Source: a virus. Taken from it: a stretch of DNA of 40,001 bases. The stretch spans positions 1 through 40,001 of the IMG/VR virus record IMGVR_UViG_3300023301_000031; one strand, 5' to 3'. This document shows, in pieces, positions 7,501-12,833 of this stretch (its first letter is position 1; every line of letters begins with the position of its first letter). The translations under genes and the position numbers were made by a program. Under the pieces are notes generated by a model. That model saw only the letters and a list, made by a program, of their open reading frames with translations, did no database searches and was not told the origin of the DNA.

Positions 7501-7835
7501 GGGGGTGCAATAGTTTCGACAGACGCTGTGGATAAAGATAACACAAGCCGTGGATGATTGTTGGCCACGTAAAATATCAATCACACTATAAACGCAGATT
7601 CTCAAGTAGAATACGCACTAGCAGCTTAGGCTGTGAGGTCGCCACCATACTCCGATAGGTGGATAGGCCCTTAATCGGAAACAGATGACAGTAGACCTGT
7701 CAAGATATTAGGAAAAGCTCGCCAACCTCTGGAGTCCTAGTAATCGAGATTTAGACCTAAAGTGGCAAACGCTTGTATAATGTTACTTTTGAAAAGGGTT
7801 TGGACGCGGGGGGCAGCACCCCGCCACCTCCACCA
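7501..7835 (+). ncRNA. ssrA: transfer-messenger RNA (tmRNA)
   Basis: A one-piece tmRNA of about 335 nt. The 5' end GGGGGTG pairs with CACCTCC before ACCA; a TTCGACAG motif follows the 5' acceptor strand, and TTTGGACGCGGG near the 3' end matches bacterial tmRNA. The tag ORF at 7594-7629 encodes ADSQVEYALAA then TAG, closely like the E. coli tag ending YALAA (ClpXP degron). ATAAAC before GCA resembles the ATAGTC that sets the resume codon in E. coli. tmRNA frees ribosomes stalled on broken mRNA. The T-loop is abnormal: GGCAGCA within a GC-rich stem instead of TTCRANT, so function should be tested. It lies between two tRNA-Leu genes. Confidence 0.92.
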
Positions 7836-7845
7836 AAATAAATAT

Positions 7846-7930
7846 GCTCGTGTGGAGGAATTGGGATACTCTACAGACTTAAAATCTGTCGCCTTAGGGA
7901 TTGAGGGTTCGAATCCCTCCACGAGTACCA
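7846..7930 (+). tRNA. tRNA-Leu (UAA)
   Basis: Acceptor GCTCGTG/CACGAGT (G-U first pair), anticodon arm ACAGA-CTTAAAA-TCTGT, long variable arm, T-arm GAGGG/CCCTC, CCA encoded. Confidence 0.93.
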
Positions 7931-7936
7931 GACTTA

Positions 7937-8003
7937 GTTAGTATAGGATGCGATTGAGCAAGGCCTTTTAGACAAATAGTGGTTCGACTCCGCTTTTACT
8001 AAC
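7937..8003 (+). pseudogene. degenerate tRNA-like element
   Basis: A canonical T-loop (TTCGACT) in stem AGTGG/CCGCT and outer arms GTTAGTA/TACTAAC can be seen, but no anticodon stem forms in the middle and no CCA follows. It is either a decayed tRNA or a non-standard one. Confidence 0.45.
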
Positions 8004-8036
8004 TTTCTATTGTTAAAAATTTTTACTGTTAACTAT

Positions 8037-8112
8037 GCTGAGGTCGCCCAATTGGTCGGGCTACACACTTGTAATGTGTCTTGTGAGAGTTCGAGTCTCT
8101 TCCTCAGCTCCA
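8037..8112 (+). tRNA. tRNA-Thr (UGU)
   Basis: Acceptor GCTGAGG/CCTCAGC, anticodon arm ACACA-CTTGTAA-TGTGT, T-loop TTCGAGT, discriminator T, CCA encoded. Confidence 0.93.
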
Positions 8113-8135
8113 TACTAAAACCTAAGGGGTTTAAA

Positions 8136-8636
8136 ATGCACAAAGTAGTAGTACTTAATACTGATATGAGCCCCATAGGAGTAGCCTCTTGGCAGGATGC
8201 AGTATCTATGGTAATAAGGGTTAGAGCTGTAGTTGTTGCAGAATCTGATACTCTTATTCATCCTAAGTTTGGATTCCTACCAACTATTATTAAGTTAGTA
8301 AATGTAGTAAGGCATTTATGGAAGAAAAAAGTGCCTTTTAGTAATGATAATGTGCATACTAGGGATAGACATACTTGTCAGTACTGTAAAGAACCCTTAG
8401 TTAGAAGTAAGTGTACTATTGACCATGTCTTACCAAAAGACCAGGGTGGAAAAAATGGCTGGTTAAATTGTGTAACTGCCTGCTTTAGTTGTAATAATAA
8501 AAAAGCTAATAGAACTCCTAGCCAGGCTAAGATGTTCTTAAGTAAGCAACCAAGTCAACCAACTATTATGCAATTTATTCTTTTAAAGCTAGAATTAGAA
8601 GGGGTGGATGGGTTAATAAAAGACTTATTAAAATAA
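8136..8636 (+). CDS. free-standing HNH endonuclease
   Basis: 166 aa. An N-terminal region (VVVLNTDMSPIGVASWQDAV) of the common RRXRR/HNH-associated type precedes an HNH domain: CQYC near residue 84, TIDHV (catalytic His) near 97-101, and CFSCNNKKANRTP near 117-129. The enzyme would cut DNA using one metal ion. It sits between tRNA genes, typical of a phage homing endonuclease. ATG at 8136 follows AAGGGG; the upstream in-frame region is tRNA-Thr and is excluded. Confidence 0.88.
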   Translation: MHKVVVLNTDMSPIGVASWQDAVSMVIRVRAVVVAESDTLIHPKFGFLPTIIKLVNVVRHLWKKKVPFSNDNVHTRDRHTCQYCKEPLVRSKCTIDHVLPKDQGGKNGWLNCVTACFSCNNKKANRTPSQAKMFLSKQPSQPTIMQFILLKLELEGVDGLIKDLLK

Positions 8637-8641
8637 AGTTC

Positions 8642-8670
8642 TTGACTTTTTAACCAAAACACGTTATAAT
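8642..8670 (+). promoter_or_regulatory. sigma70 promoter
   Basis: TTGACT at 8642-8647, 17-bp spacer, TATAAT at 8665-8670, just after the HNH gene. It drives tRNA-Ser and following RNAs. Confidence 0.9.
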
Positions 8671-8693
8671 AGTCTATAAACAATGAGAAATAC

Positions 8694-8779
8694 GGAAGGT
8701 ACCGTCAATGGTGGCAAATGGGTGTTGAATACCTTGGGGGTCTAATACGCTTGGGGTTCGATTCCTCTACCTTCCTCCA
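8694..8779 (+). tRNA. tRNA-Ser (UGA)
   Basis: Acceptor GGAAGGT/ACCTTCC, anticodon loop GTTGAAT in a stem with one G-U, a long variable region typical of Ser, T-loop TTCGATT, CCA encoded. Confidence 0.8.
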
Positions 8780-8794
8780 GCTTATGGAGTCTAT

Positions 8795-8929
8795 ATGATT
8801 AAAAAGTTAAAATGTTCTTTAGGCTTTCACAAATATTTATCAGCAGTTTATGTGATAAATAGCCATACTGCTAATTATGATAGGTTTAAGTGCAAAGATT
8901 GTAAAAAAGTAGTATTACGGTGGTATTGA
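8795..8929 (+). CDS. 44-aa zinc-ribbon-like protein
   Basis: Begins MIKKLKCSLGFHKY and has CKDCKK near residues 33-38, giving a C-x-n-H plus CxxC pattern like the DUF1660-type small phage proteins. TGGAG precedes the start. Its TGA (8927-8929) directly abuts the first base of tRNA-Met at 8930, so tRNA processing would cut the mRNA right after the stop codon. Confidence 0.6.
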   Translation: MIKKLKCSLGFHKYLSAVYVINSHTANYDRFKCKDCKKVVLRWY

Positions 8930-9000
8930 GGCTGTACCAAGCGGTTGGGTAGTTCCTTCATACGGAACGGTCGAAGGTTCGACTCCTTCTTCAGCTACCA
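8930..9000 (+). tRNA. tRNA-Met (CAU), probable elongator
   Basis: Acceptor GGCTGTA/TTCAGCT (one mismatch), anticodon arm GTTCC-TTCATAC-GGAAC, T-loop TTCGACT, CCA encoded. The 5' GGCT start resembles elongator Met rather than Ile2 or initiator. Confidence 0.8.
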
Positions 9001-9012
9001 AAAGAGGATAGT

Positions 9013-9150
9013 ATGAATTTATCTAAGTCTAAATGCGCTTATAAAGGTTTAGGTTGTGCTAAAGAGGATAGATGTTTCCTTAGAGGGAATGAGATGTTAG
9101 CTTGTCCACTTAGAGCTTATATGTTATTTCTAGACAAATCTGGACCTTAA
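9013..9150 (+). CDS. 45-aa cysteine-containing protein ending inside a tRNA
   Basis: ATG at 9013 behind AGAGGA, placed between two CAU tRNAs. It has four Cys (C8, C15, C21, C31) and is basic at the N-terminus. Its last codons and TAA (9148-9150) lie inside the tRNA that starts at 9142, so RNase P cleavage would remove the stop codon and leave a non-stop mRNA. No family recognised. Confidence 0.55.
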   Translation: MNLSKSKCAYKGLGCAKEDRCFLRGNEMLACPLRAYMLFLDKSGP

Positions 9151-9218
9151 GCCAAAATGGAGGCGGCGTCCCGCTCATAACGGGAAGATAGTAGGTTCAA
9201 CTCCTACAAGGTCCACCA
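9142..9218 (+). tRNA. tRNA with CAU anticodon, probable tRNA-Ile2
   Basis: Acceptor GGACCTT/AAGGTCC, anticodon arm TCCCG-CTCATAA-CGGGA, T-loop TTCAACT, CCA encoded. C4-G69 and C5-G68 are present, pairs reported to favour TilS (lysidine synthetase) recognition in E. coli, so it may read AUA after modification. Ile versus Met is an inference. Confidence 0.8.
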
Positions 9219-9220
9219 AA

Positions 9221-9364
9221 TTTAATATCGGGGTCTAACAACCTGGTAAGGCTTAAATGGCAATCATTAGACGGTCGGAACTTATATTCCGTGTTAGCGT
9301 GTTTAAGGTATCAGTATAGCCCTCTATAGCGGAGTGAGAGTGGGGAATCCTCACCGATATTAAA
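9221..9364 (+). ncRNA. structured spacer RNA closed by an 11-bp stem
   Basis: TTTAATATCGG pairs perfectly with CCGATATTAAA across about 122 nt. Inside are GTCTAA/TTAGAC, CGGAA/TTCCG and GTGAG/CTCAC helices. The 3' side is followed by TATTTTTC and the next promoter. Function unknown; it could be a stable small RNA or a decayed tRNA with insertions. Confidence 0.45.
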
Positions 9365-9372
9365 TATTTTTC

Positions 9373-9401
9373 TTGACTTTTAAACTCAAAATTGTTATAA
9401 T
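9373..9401 (+). promoter_or_regulatory. sigma70 promoter
   Basis: TTGACT at 9373-9378, 17-bp spacer, TATAAT at 9396-9401. It drives the gene at 9447 and the downstream tRNAs. Confidence 0.9.
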
Positions 9402-9446
9402 AATCTATAACGAATTAGGAAACCCTAAAACTTTGGAGGATTAAAA

Positions 9447-9761
9447 ATGAGCCAGGACCAAAAGCCTAAAATGATTAGCCTGAAAGAGCAACTTACCAGA
9501 AACAAGAATCGACATATGGCTAAGATCTATAGTCGTCGTGTGAAAAACGGAGTATCAAATCAACCTGTTGGTATGGTTATTACAGGTAACAAAGATCACG
9601 GAATCCCTTTTAGTGGCCAGGATAAGTTTAGTGGCCAGAATCGTGCTTTTGCTGACCGTATTGAAATGTTTGATAGTAAAGATAAATTCGGGCGTGACAT
9701 TCACCGCCTGCACTATGCAGACAACAACAAGTACAATGGCAATGGTACTTTGAAAGCTTAA
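9447..9761 (+). CDS. hypothetical protein (104 aa), unknown function
   Basis: First gene after its own promoter with a clear GGAGG site. The N-terminal third is basic (RNKNRHMAKIYSRRVK); the rest is rich in Asp, Lys, Asn and Gly. Codon use looks more GC-rich than its surroundings. A basic, probably nucleic-acid-binding protein is possible, but no family was recognised. The stop is followed by hairpin-rich spacer DNA up to the next tRNA-like element. Confidence 0.65.
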   Translation: MSQDQKPKMISLKEQLTRNKNRHMAKIYSRRVKNGVSNQPVGMVITGNKDHGIPFSGQDKFSGQNRAFADRIEMFDSKDKFGRDIHRLHYADNNKYNGNGTLKA

Positions 9762-9822
9762 AGTTTGAAACTGCGGATGCGCTACCGCCTTGATTGGATA
9801 AATCAAATTGCGCAAAAATTCC
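9762..9822 (+). other. hairpin-rich spacer
   Basis: GCGG/CCGC and TTGATT/AATCAA hairpins, plus TGCGC/GCGCA further apart. No gene seen. Confidence 0.3.
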
Positions 9823-9896
9823 GTACCATTATTATTGGTAGTCACCTATTAAGTCCTACATGGCCTGGGTGGAGGGTTCGACTCCCTCAATGGTAC
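9823..9896 (+). pseudogene. tRNA-like element with odd centre
   Basis: An 8-bp acceptor-like stem (GTACCATT/AATGGTAC) and a canonical T-arm (GAGGG-TTCGACT-CCCTC) are intact. The centre does not give a normal D-arm or a 7-nt anticodon loop; a TCACC/GGTGG helix is possible. CCA is not encoded. Decayed or non-standard tRNA. Confidence 0.5.
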
Positions 9897-9904
9897 TTAG
9901 TTTC

Positions 9905-9975
9905 GGAAGTGTTCGAAGATCGGTACTAGGATTGCAACCCCTAGGATGAGAGTTTGAGTCTCTCCACTTCCTCCA
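9905..9975 (+). tRNA. tRNA-Cys (GCA)
   Basis: Acceptor GGAAGTG/CACTTCC, anticodon loop TTGCAAC, discriminator T as usual for tRNA-Cys, T-loop TTTGAGT, CCA encoded. One A-C mismatch at the top of the anticodon stem. Confidence 0.85.
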
Positions 9976-9986
9976 AATGTATCACC

Positions 9987-10007
9987 CCTAGTAGGGATAT
10001 AATTTAT
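9987..10007 (+). repeat. 21-bp direct repeat, copy 1
   Basis: A perfect 21-bp match to 10101-10121, starting CCTAGTAGGGATATAATT. The two copies flank a tRNA-Gly-like half. The overlapping ACCCCTAGT at 9984-9992 is also complementary to the ribosome-binding region of the GIY-YIG gene (ACTAGGGGT). Confidence 0.85.
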
Positions 10008-10060
10008 GCGGGTAGATAAGCTGTATGGTCGCGGCACTAGCCTTCCAAGCTATCACTATG
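10008..10060 (+). pseudogene. tRNA-Gly (UCC)-like 5' half
   Basis: GCGGGTA 5' acceptor strand and a Gly-type anticodon arm CTAGC-CTTCCAA-GCTAT (anticodon 10044-10046) are visible, but no matching 3' acceptor strand or normal T-loop follows. A hairpin CGTAT-CAATCCT-ATACG lies where a T-arm might be. A complete tRNA-Gly (UCC) is at 10872. Confidence 0.5.
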
Positions 10061-10100
10061 GCTACCGTAATGGCGTATCAATCCTATACGAGAAGACAGT

Positions 10101-10121
10101 CCTAGTAGGGATATAATTTAT
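10101..10121 (+). repeat. 21-bp direct repeat, copy 2
   Basis: Perfect copy of 9987-10007, 114 bp downstream. Confidence 0.85.
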
Positions 10122-10196
10122 AAAAGGCGAAAAGGGTAGCCCCCCTGGCCGTGCTAGTTCACGGCCTAGCCCAGTAACTCAACTAGGGGTATTAAA
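10122..10196 (+). promoter_or_regulatory. hairpin leader of the GIY-YIG gene
   Basis: GGCCGTG/CACGGCC forms a 7-bp hairpin with a CTAGTT loop. The Shine-Dalgarno region ACTAGGGGT can pair with the CCTAGT of the upstream repeats, so ribosome access may depend on where transcription begins. No promoter was found directly upstream. Confidence 0.4.
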
Positions 10197-10871
10197 ATGA
10201 TAGGAATTTACGCTTTATGGTTTGAAGAAACTTCTATGATTTATATTGGACAAAGCCAAAATATAAAAACTAGATATAGAGAACATCTAAATAAATTAAA
10301 GAATAGTAGACATACTAACTATAAAGTTCAGAATTGTTATAATAAGTTTGGAGAACCAGAACTAATAATATTGGAGGAGTGTTTACTAGCCCAGTCTAAT
10401 GATTTGGAAATATTTTGGACTGCCGAATTCGATTCGATAGATAAAGGCTTAAATATTATAGAAGCTGGTCAGGTAGGCTACGGTACTAACAGCAATAACT
10501 CTAAATATAGTAGAATCCAGGTACTGAAGGTATTCAGTTTATTATACAGAACTACTCTCACATATTTGGAGATTGCTAATAAACTAAATATACACCCTAA
10601 ATTAGTTGGTGATATTAAATGCGGTAGAACTCATGTATGGCTTAAAGAATATTACCCAAAACAGTATAGTAAATTAGAGAGAAGATTTAGGAATCAACCT
10701 AAAGGAGATGTGGTTACTTTTATTGATTCCATAGGTCAAAGGTATTTTGTGGAAGATATAGCTAACTTTTGTAGAAGTTTAGAGGTAGATAACCCAGAAC
10801 AATTTAGGAAAGGTCTTAGTAAAGTTCGTTCTGGAACTTTAAAGTCATACAAGGGTTGGATAAGAGAGTAA
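10197..10871 (+). CDS. free-standing GIY-YIG homing endonuclease
   Basis: 224 aa. N-terminal GIY-YIG nuclease domain: GIYALWF at residues 3-9, YIGQSQNIKTRYREH near 17-31 (catalytic Arg in the second helix) and a conserved Glu in the NIIEAGQ region. The C-terminal half has an HTH-like segment (TYLEIANKLNIHPKLVGDI) and ends KSYKGWIRE, a NUMOD-type DNA-binding tail. It would make site-specific cuts to spread its own gene. The TAA at 10869-10871 abuts tRNA-Gly at 10872. A tRNA-Gly-like half lies upstream, which may mark its insertion history. Confidence 0.88.
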   Translation: MIGIYALWFEETSMIYIGQSQNIKTRYREHLNKLKNSRHTNYKVQNCYNKFGEPELIILEECLLAQSNDLEIFWTAEFDSIDKGLNIIEAGQVGYGTNSNNSKYSRIQVLKVFSLLYRTTLTYLEIANKLNIHPKLVGDIKCGRTHVWLKEYYPKQYSKLERRFRNQPKGDVVTFIDSIGQRYFVEDIANFCRSLEVDNPEQFRKGLSKVRSGTLKSYKGWIRE

Positions 10872-10950
10872 GCCTTGTAAGCTAAGTTTCTTGGTGAGAC
10901 AGCTGGCTTCCAACCAGTAGCAGTCGGTTCGATTCCGATGCAAGGCTCCA
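10872..10950 (+). tRNA. tRNA-Gly (UCC)
   Basis: Acceptor GCCTTGT/GCAAGGC, anticodon loop CTTCCAA, T-loop TTCGATT, discriminator T as expected for Gly, CCA encoded. It begins directly after the GIY-YIG stop codon. Confidence 0.9.
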
Positions 10951-10956
10951 TTTTGA

Positions 10957-11080
10957 GAGTAGTAAGTGCTTAAAGATACAGGCATCCCCTTATAGCGAGT
11001 CATGAAGCTGTGGTAGCTATCATGGACTCCTTAAGCTTGGAGCCGACCCTAAGTATGGACTAACCACCCCGCTCCATTAG
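10957..11080 (+). ncRNA. structured spacer RNA
   Basis: A bulged hairpin is built from GAGTC/GACTC, ATGA/TCAT and AGCT/AGCT (10997-11029), followed by TGGAGC/GCTCCA (11038-11076). No ORF and no tRNA features. Function unknown. Confidence 0.4.
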
Positions 11081-11085
11081 TTTAT

Positions 11086-11186
11086 GGTCTATGTTGATGG
11101 AAGCAGCTTTATCTTAACCCCTGCAGGGGTCACTTATTCTAGATCTGTGTGATAAAGAAACCTAGGTTCGACCCCTAGATAGACCC
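11086..11186 (+). pseudogene. tRNA-like element with a 37-nt anticodon loop
   Basis: Acceptor GGTCTAT/ATAGACC, D-like arm GTTG/CAGC with a GG-containing loop, stem CTTTATC/GATAAAG (11107-11113, 11151-11157) in the anticodon position, and T-arm CTAGG-TTCGACC-CCTAG are present. The anticodon loop is about 37 nt instead of 7 and holds a perfect 14-nt palindrome ACCCCTGCAGGGGT. CCA is not encoded. It could be an intron-bearing tRNA or a pseudogene. Confidence 0.55.
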
Positions 11187-11191
11187 ACAAT

Positions 11192-11276
11192 TTGGCTGTA
11201 AGGACACAAGAGTGATTATCTGTACTCCTAACAAGGACTAGTACCCCTTAAAAGGTCTCATCAACCAAACAGCCAA
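11192..11276 (+). ncRNA. structured spacer RNA, 8-bp closing stem
   Basis: TTGGCTGT pairs with ACAGCCAA, enclosing a bulged GTACTCC/GGACTAGTAC hairpin. It shares CAAGGACTAG with the element at 11367. It ends 8 nt before tRNA-Phe. Confidence 0.45.
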
Positions 11277-11284
11277 TTAATCTC

Positions 11285-11359
11285 GGAACTTTAGCTCAGT
11301 AGGTAGAGCGTCTGGTTGAAGCCCAGAAGGCATTGGTTCAATTCCAGTAAGTTCCACCA
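11285..11359 (+). tRNA. tRNA-Phe (GAA)
   Basis: Acceptor GGAACTT/AAGTTCC, anticodon arm TCTGG-TTGAAGC-CCAGA, T-loop TTCAATT, CCA encoded. Confidence 0.93.
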
Positions 11360-11366
11360 CTTAAAA

Positions 11367-11405
11367 TGTTTGCAAGGACTAGCGGTTAAAACTCTCGCGC
11401 AAACA
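11367..11405 (+). ncRNA. short structured spacer RNA
   Basis: TGTTTGC pairs with GCAAACA around a 25-nt loop that contains CAAGGACTAG-like and GCG/CGC pairs. It fills the gap between tRNA-Phe and tRNA-Val. Confidence 0.4.
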
Positions 11406-11414
11406 CAATTTCAT

Positions 11415-11490
11415 GCTCCTTTCGTCTAGCGGCCATGACACCTCTCCTACAAAGAGGCACCCGAAGGTTCGAGTCCTTCAAGGAGTACCA
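11415..11490 (+). tRNA. tRNA-Val (UAC)
   Basis: Acceptor GCTCCTT/AAGGAGT, anticodon arm CCTCT-CCTACAA-AGAGG, T-loop TTCGAGT, CCA encoded. Confidence 0.93.
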
Positions 11491-11496
11491 AAGTTT

Positions 11497-11629
11497 GGAA
11501 GCACCCTGTAAGTTAAGAATGAGGAATGTAGCGGTGACTATAATAGGCAAGTCCGGGAGTTATCTCACTAACACAGGGAAGAGTAAATGTCTAGGGCATA
11601 TGCAAAGTGAATCAGGTGGCGTTGCTTCC
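11497..11629 (+). ncRNA. structured spacer RNA, nested stems
   Basis: GGAAGCA/TGCTTCC closes the element and CCCTGT/ACAGGG (11504-11509, 11573-11578) continues inward. No gene seen in the 193-bp gap between tRNA-Val and the initiator-like tRNA; the reading frame crossing it starts in tRNA-Val and is not credible. Confidence 0.4.
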
Positions 11630-11683
11630 ACCCTTGTCATTAGTACCATATTTGCCCAAACCTCGAAAAACCAATTAATCTGA

Positions 11684-11754
11684 TGCGGGAATTCAGGCGA
11701 TCAGCGGGGTTCATAACCCTGACTTAGGAAGTTCAAATCTTCCTCCCGCTCCCA
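11684..11754 (+). tRNA. initiator-like tRNA-Met (CAU)
   Basis: Acceptor TGCGGGA/TCCCGCT leaves positions 1 and 72 unpaired (T-T), as in bacterial initiator tRNA. G-rich anticodon stem CGGGG/CCCTG around TTCATAA and T-loop TTCAAAT also resemble tRNA-fMet. Discriminator C, CCA encoded. Initiator identity is inferred. Confidence 0.75.
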
Positions 11755-11758
11755 AAAT

Positions 11759-11814
11759 GTGACTTTGAAATACGCACTGTAAGTTCATTAACTAGGTTGA
11801 TAGCCTAGAGTCAC
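11759..11814 (+). ncRNA. short structured spacer RNA
   Basis: GTGACT/AGTCAC closes a 56-nt element with an inner hairpin CTAGG-TTGATAG-CCTAG. Confidence 0.4.
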
Positions 11815-11823
11815 TAAATTTGA

Positions 11824-11894
11824 TGCCTGGGCGATGGATCGCACGGAACTCTTTGACAGTTCTAGGCGGGGTTCAATTCCCCGACAGGCTGCCA
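11824..11894 (+). tRNA. tRNA-Gln (UUG)
   Basis: Anticodon arm GAACT-CTTTGAC-AGTTC, T-arm CGGGG-TTCAATT-CCCCG, weak first acceptor pair and discriminator G, both Gln identity features. CCA encoded. Two acceptor mismatches (positions 1 and 7). Confidence 0.85.
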
Positions 11895-11909
11895 GGATTA
11901 GGAGTAATA

Positions 11910-12269
11910 ATGCAAGATGAGTGCCAAAAGAAAAGTAGAAGTATTAGGCGGCATCACCGTAAGCGTATTATTCAGAAATGGCGAAGAATATGTGACCACT
12001 GGTACTTAGATAACAAAGACGAATGGGCTAGATATATGTATGGTAGAGGCTCCATCCGTTGTGGATGTTTTATGTGTAAAAGCCCTAGACGTGGAGGGAT
12101 TGGAGATTCACCTTATACAATTCAGGAACGTAAAGCATTAGAAGATGCTAAAGACCAATTAGATAAAAATTACGAGTATATCAATGGGTGTGTAACAGAT
12201 TCAGCTTATTGGAATATAGGCTGTGATTGTGAGGAGTGTAGAAATGGAATGTCCAATTTGTGGTCTTGA
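11910..12269 (+). CDS. hypothetical protein (119 aa), basic with Cys clusters
   Basis: ATG at 11910 behind AGGAG. The N-terminus is strongly basic (KKSRSIRRHHRKRIIQKWRR); CGCFMCKSP near residue 52 and CDCEEC near 108 are two Cys clusters that could bind metal. The mix suggests RNA or DNA binding. Its frame also runs back into tRNA-Gln, so the upstream part is not counted. It overlaps the next ORF by 26 nt. Confidence 0.65.
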   Translation: MQDECQKKSRSIRRHHRKRIIQKWRRICDHWYLDNKDEWARYMYGRGSIRCGCFMCKSPRRGGIGDSPYTIQERKALEDAKDQLDKNYEYINGCVTDSAYWNIGCDCEECRNGMSNLWS

Positions 12270-12396
12270 TGGTCAAGTACCTGAGGGTAGTAGAGAAGCT
12301 ACCGAGTACTTAGAAGAAAATTATATCTGTGAGAATATTGAATGTGAGAAGCACTTTCAGGCCAGATATAAACTAATCGAAGTAGTAGAAGTATAA
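12244..12396 (+). CDS. 50-aa zinc-finger-like protein
   Basis: ATG at 12244 behind GAGGAG. It begins MECPICGLDG and has CENIECEKHF near residues 33-42, a likely zinc-binding set. The TAA at 12394-12396 lies 1 nt before tRNA-Ser at 12398. Function unknown. Confidence 0.6.
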   Translation: MECPICGLDGQVPEGSREATEYLEENYICENIECEKHFQARYKLIEVVEV

Positions 12397-12397
12397 C

Positions 12398-12484
12398 GGA
12401 GAGGTCGCCTAACGGTAGGGAAGCTGATTGCTAATCAGTCGGGATGTAAAAGTTCTGAGGGTTCGACTCCCTCTCTCTCCTCCA
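12398..12484 (+). tRNA. tRNA-Ser (GCU)
   Basis: Acceptor GGAGAGG/TCTCTCC, anticodon arm GCTGA-TTGCTAA-TCAGT, long variable arm, T-loop TTCGACT, CCA encoded. Confidence 0.92.
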
Positions 12485-12502
12485 GAAACCGAAAAAAAGT
12501 TC

Positions 12503-12531
12503 TTGACTTCTTAACTTAAAAAGGTTATAAT
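12503..12531 (+). promoter_or_regulatory. sigma70 promoter
   Basis: TTGACT at 12503-12508, 17-bp spacer, TATAAT at 12526-12531. It drives the second half of the tRNA cluster. Confidence 0.9.
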
Positions 12532-12571
12532 AATCTATAAACAATTAGAGAAGAAGAAATATATTAAATCT

Positions 12572-12646
12572 GGTCTATAAGTGTTAATGGGAGCACGGCT
12601 GATTGTCAATCAGTAAGAAGGGGATCGAAACCCCTATAGACCGCCA
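12572..12646 (+). tRNA. tRNA-Asp (GUC)
   Basis: Acceptor GGTCTAT/ATAGACC, anticodon arm GCTGA-TTGTCAA-TCAGT, discriminator G as expected, T-loop ATCGAAA, CCA encoded. Confidence 0.92.
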
Positions 12647-12652
12647 AAATAT

Positions 12653-12729
12653 TGGTGTGTAGCGTACAGTGGTAACGCGCATGGCTGTTAACCATGTATA
12701 TGTCGGTTCGAACCCGACCTCACCAGCCA
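12653..12729 (+). tRNA. tRNA-Asn (GUU)
   Basis: Anticodon arm CATGG-CTGTTAA-CCATG, discriminator G, T-loop TTCGAAC, acceptor TGGTGTG/CTCACCA with one mismatch, CCA encoded. Confidence 0.9.
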
Positions 12730-12736
12730 AAATTGA

Positions 12737-12826
12737 ATAGTGGGAAACGCGGGTTCAATTCCCGTAAGGTCACTCTAGCGGCTACGCTAAGGAACTTTCG
12801 TCTAACTGGATAGGACACCTGCTAGT
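12737..12826 (+). other. circularly permuted tRNA-like element (3' half before 5' half)
   Basis: In order: TAGTGGG, AAAC, T-arm GCGGG-TTCAATT-CCCGT (12749-12765), AAGGTCA, CTC, hairpin TAGCG-GCTA-CGCTA, A, GGAACTT (12791-12797), TC, D-arm GTCT-AACTGGATA-GGAC, A, CCTGCTA. AAGGTCA and GGAACTT can pair 5 of 7, and CCTGCTA pairs with TAGTGGG with two wobbles, as anticodon-stem halves at the outer ends. Conserved U8, G10, A14, the D-loop GG and A26 are in place. No anticodon is evident. It may instead be two juxtaposed tRNA fragments. Confidence 0.5.
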
Positions 12827-12833
12827 AAAATAT

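Noticed and set aside
7313-7922. Two minus-strand ORFs over the first tRNAs and tmRNA
   Set aside because: They run antisense through tRNA-Leu and tmRNA, have no ribosome binding sites, and all supported genes are on the + strand.
7937-8003. Intact tRNA at 7937
   Set aside because: The T-arm is good but no anticodon stem-loop can be formed, so it is listed as degenerate.
10001-10020. TATAAT in the 21-bp direct repeats as a promoter
   Set aside because: No -35-like hexamer lies 16-18 bp upstream in either copy, unlike every other promoter in the window.
9987-10871. Group I intron in tRNA-Gly containing the GIY-YIG gene
   Set aside because: The downstream tRNA-Gly is complete and differs from the upstream half, and no P3/P7 catalytic core could be recognised.
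11435-11683. 82-aa + strand ORF
   Set aside because: It starts inside tRNA-Val and crosses a structured spacer; no ribosome binding site and no protein-like composition.
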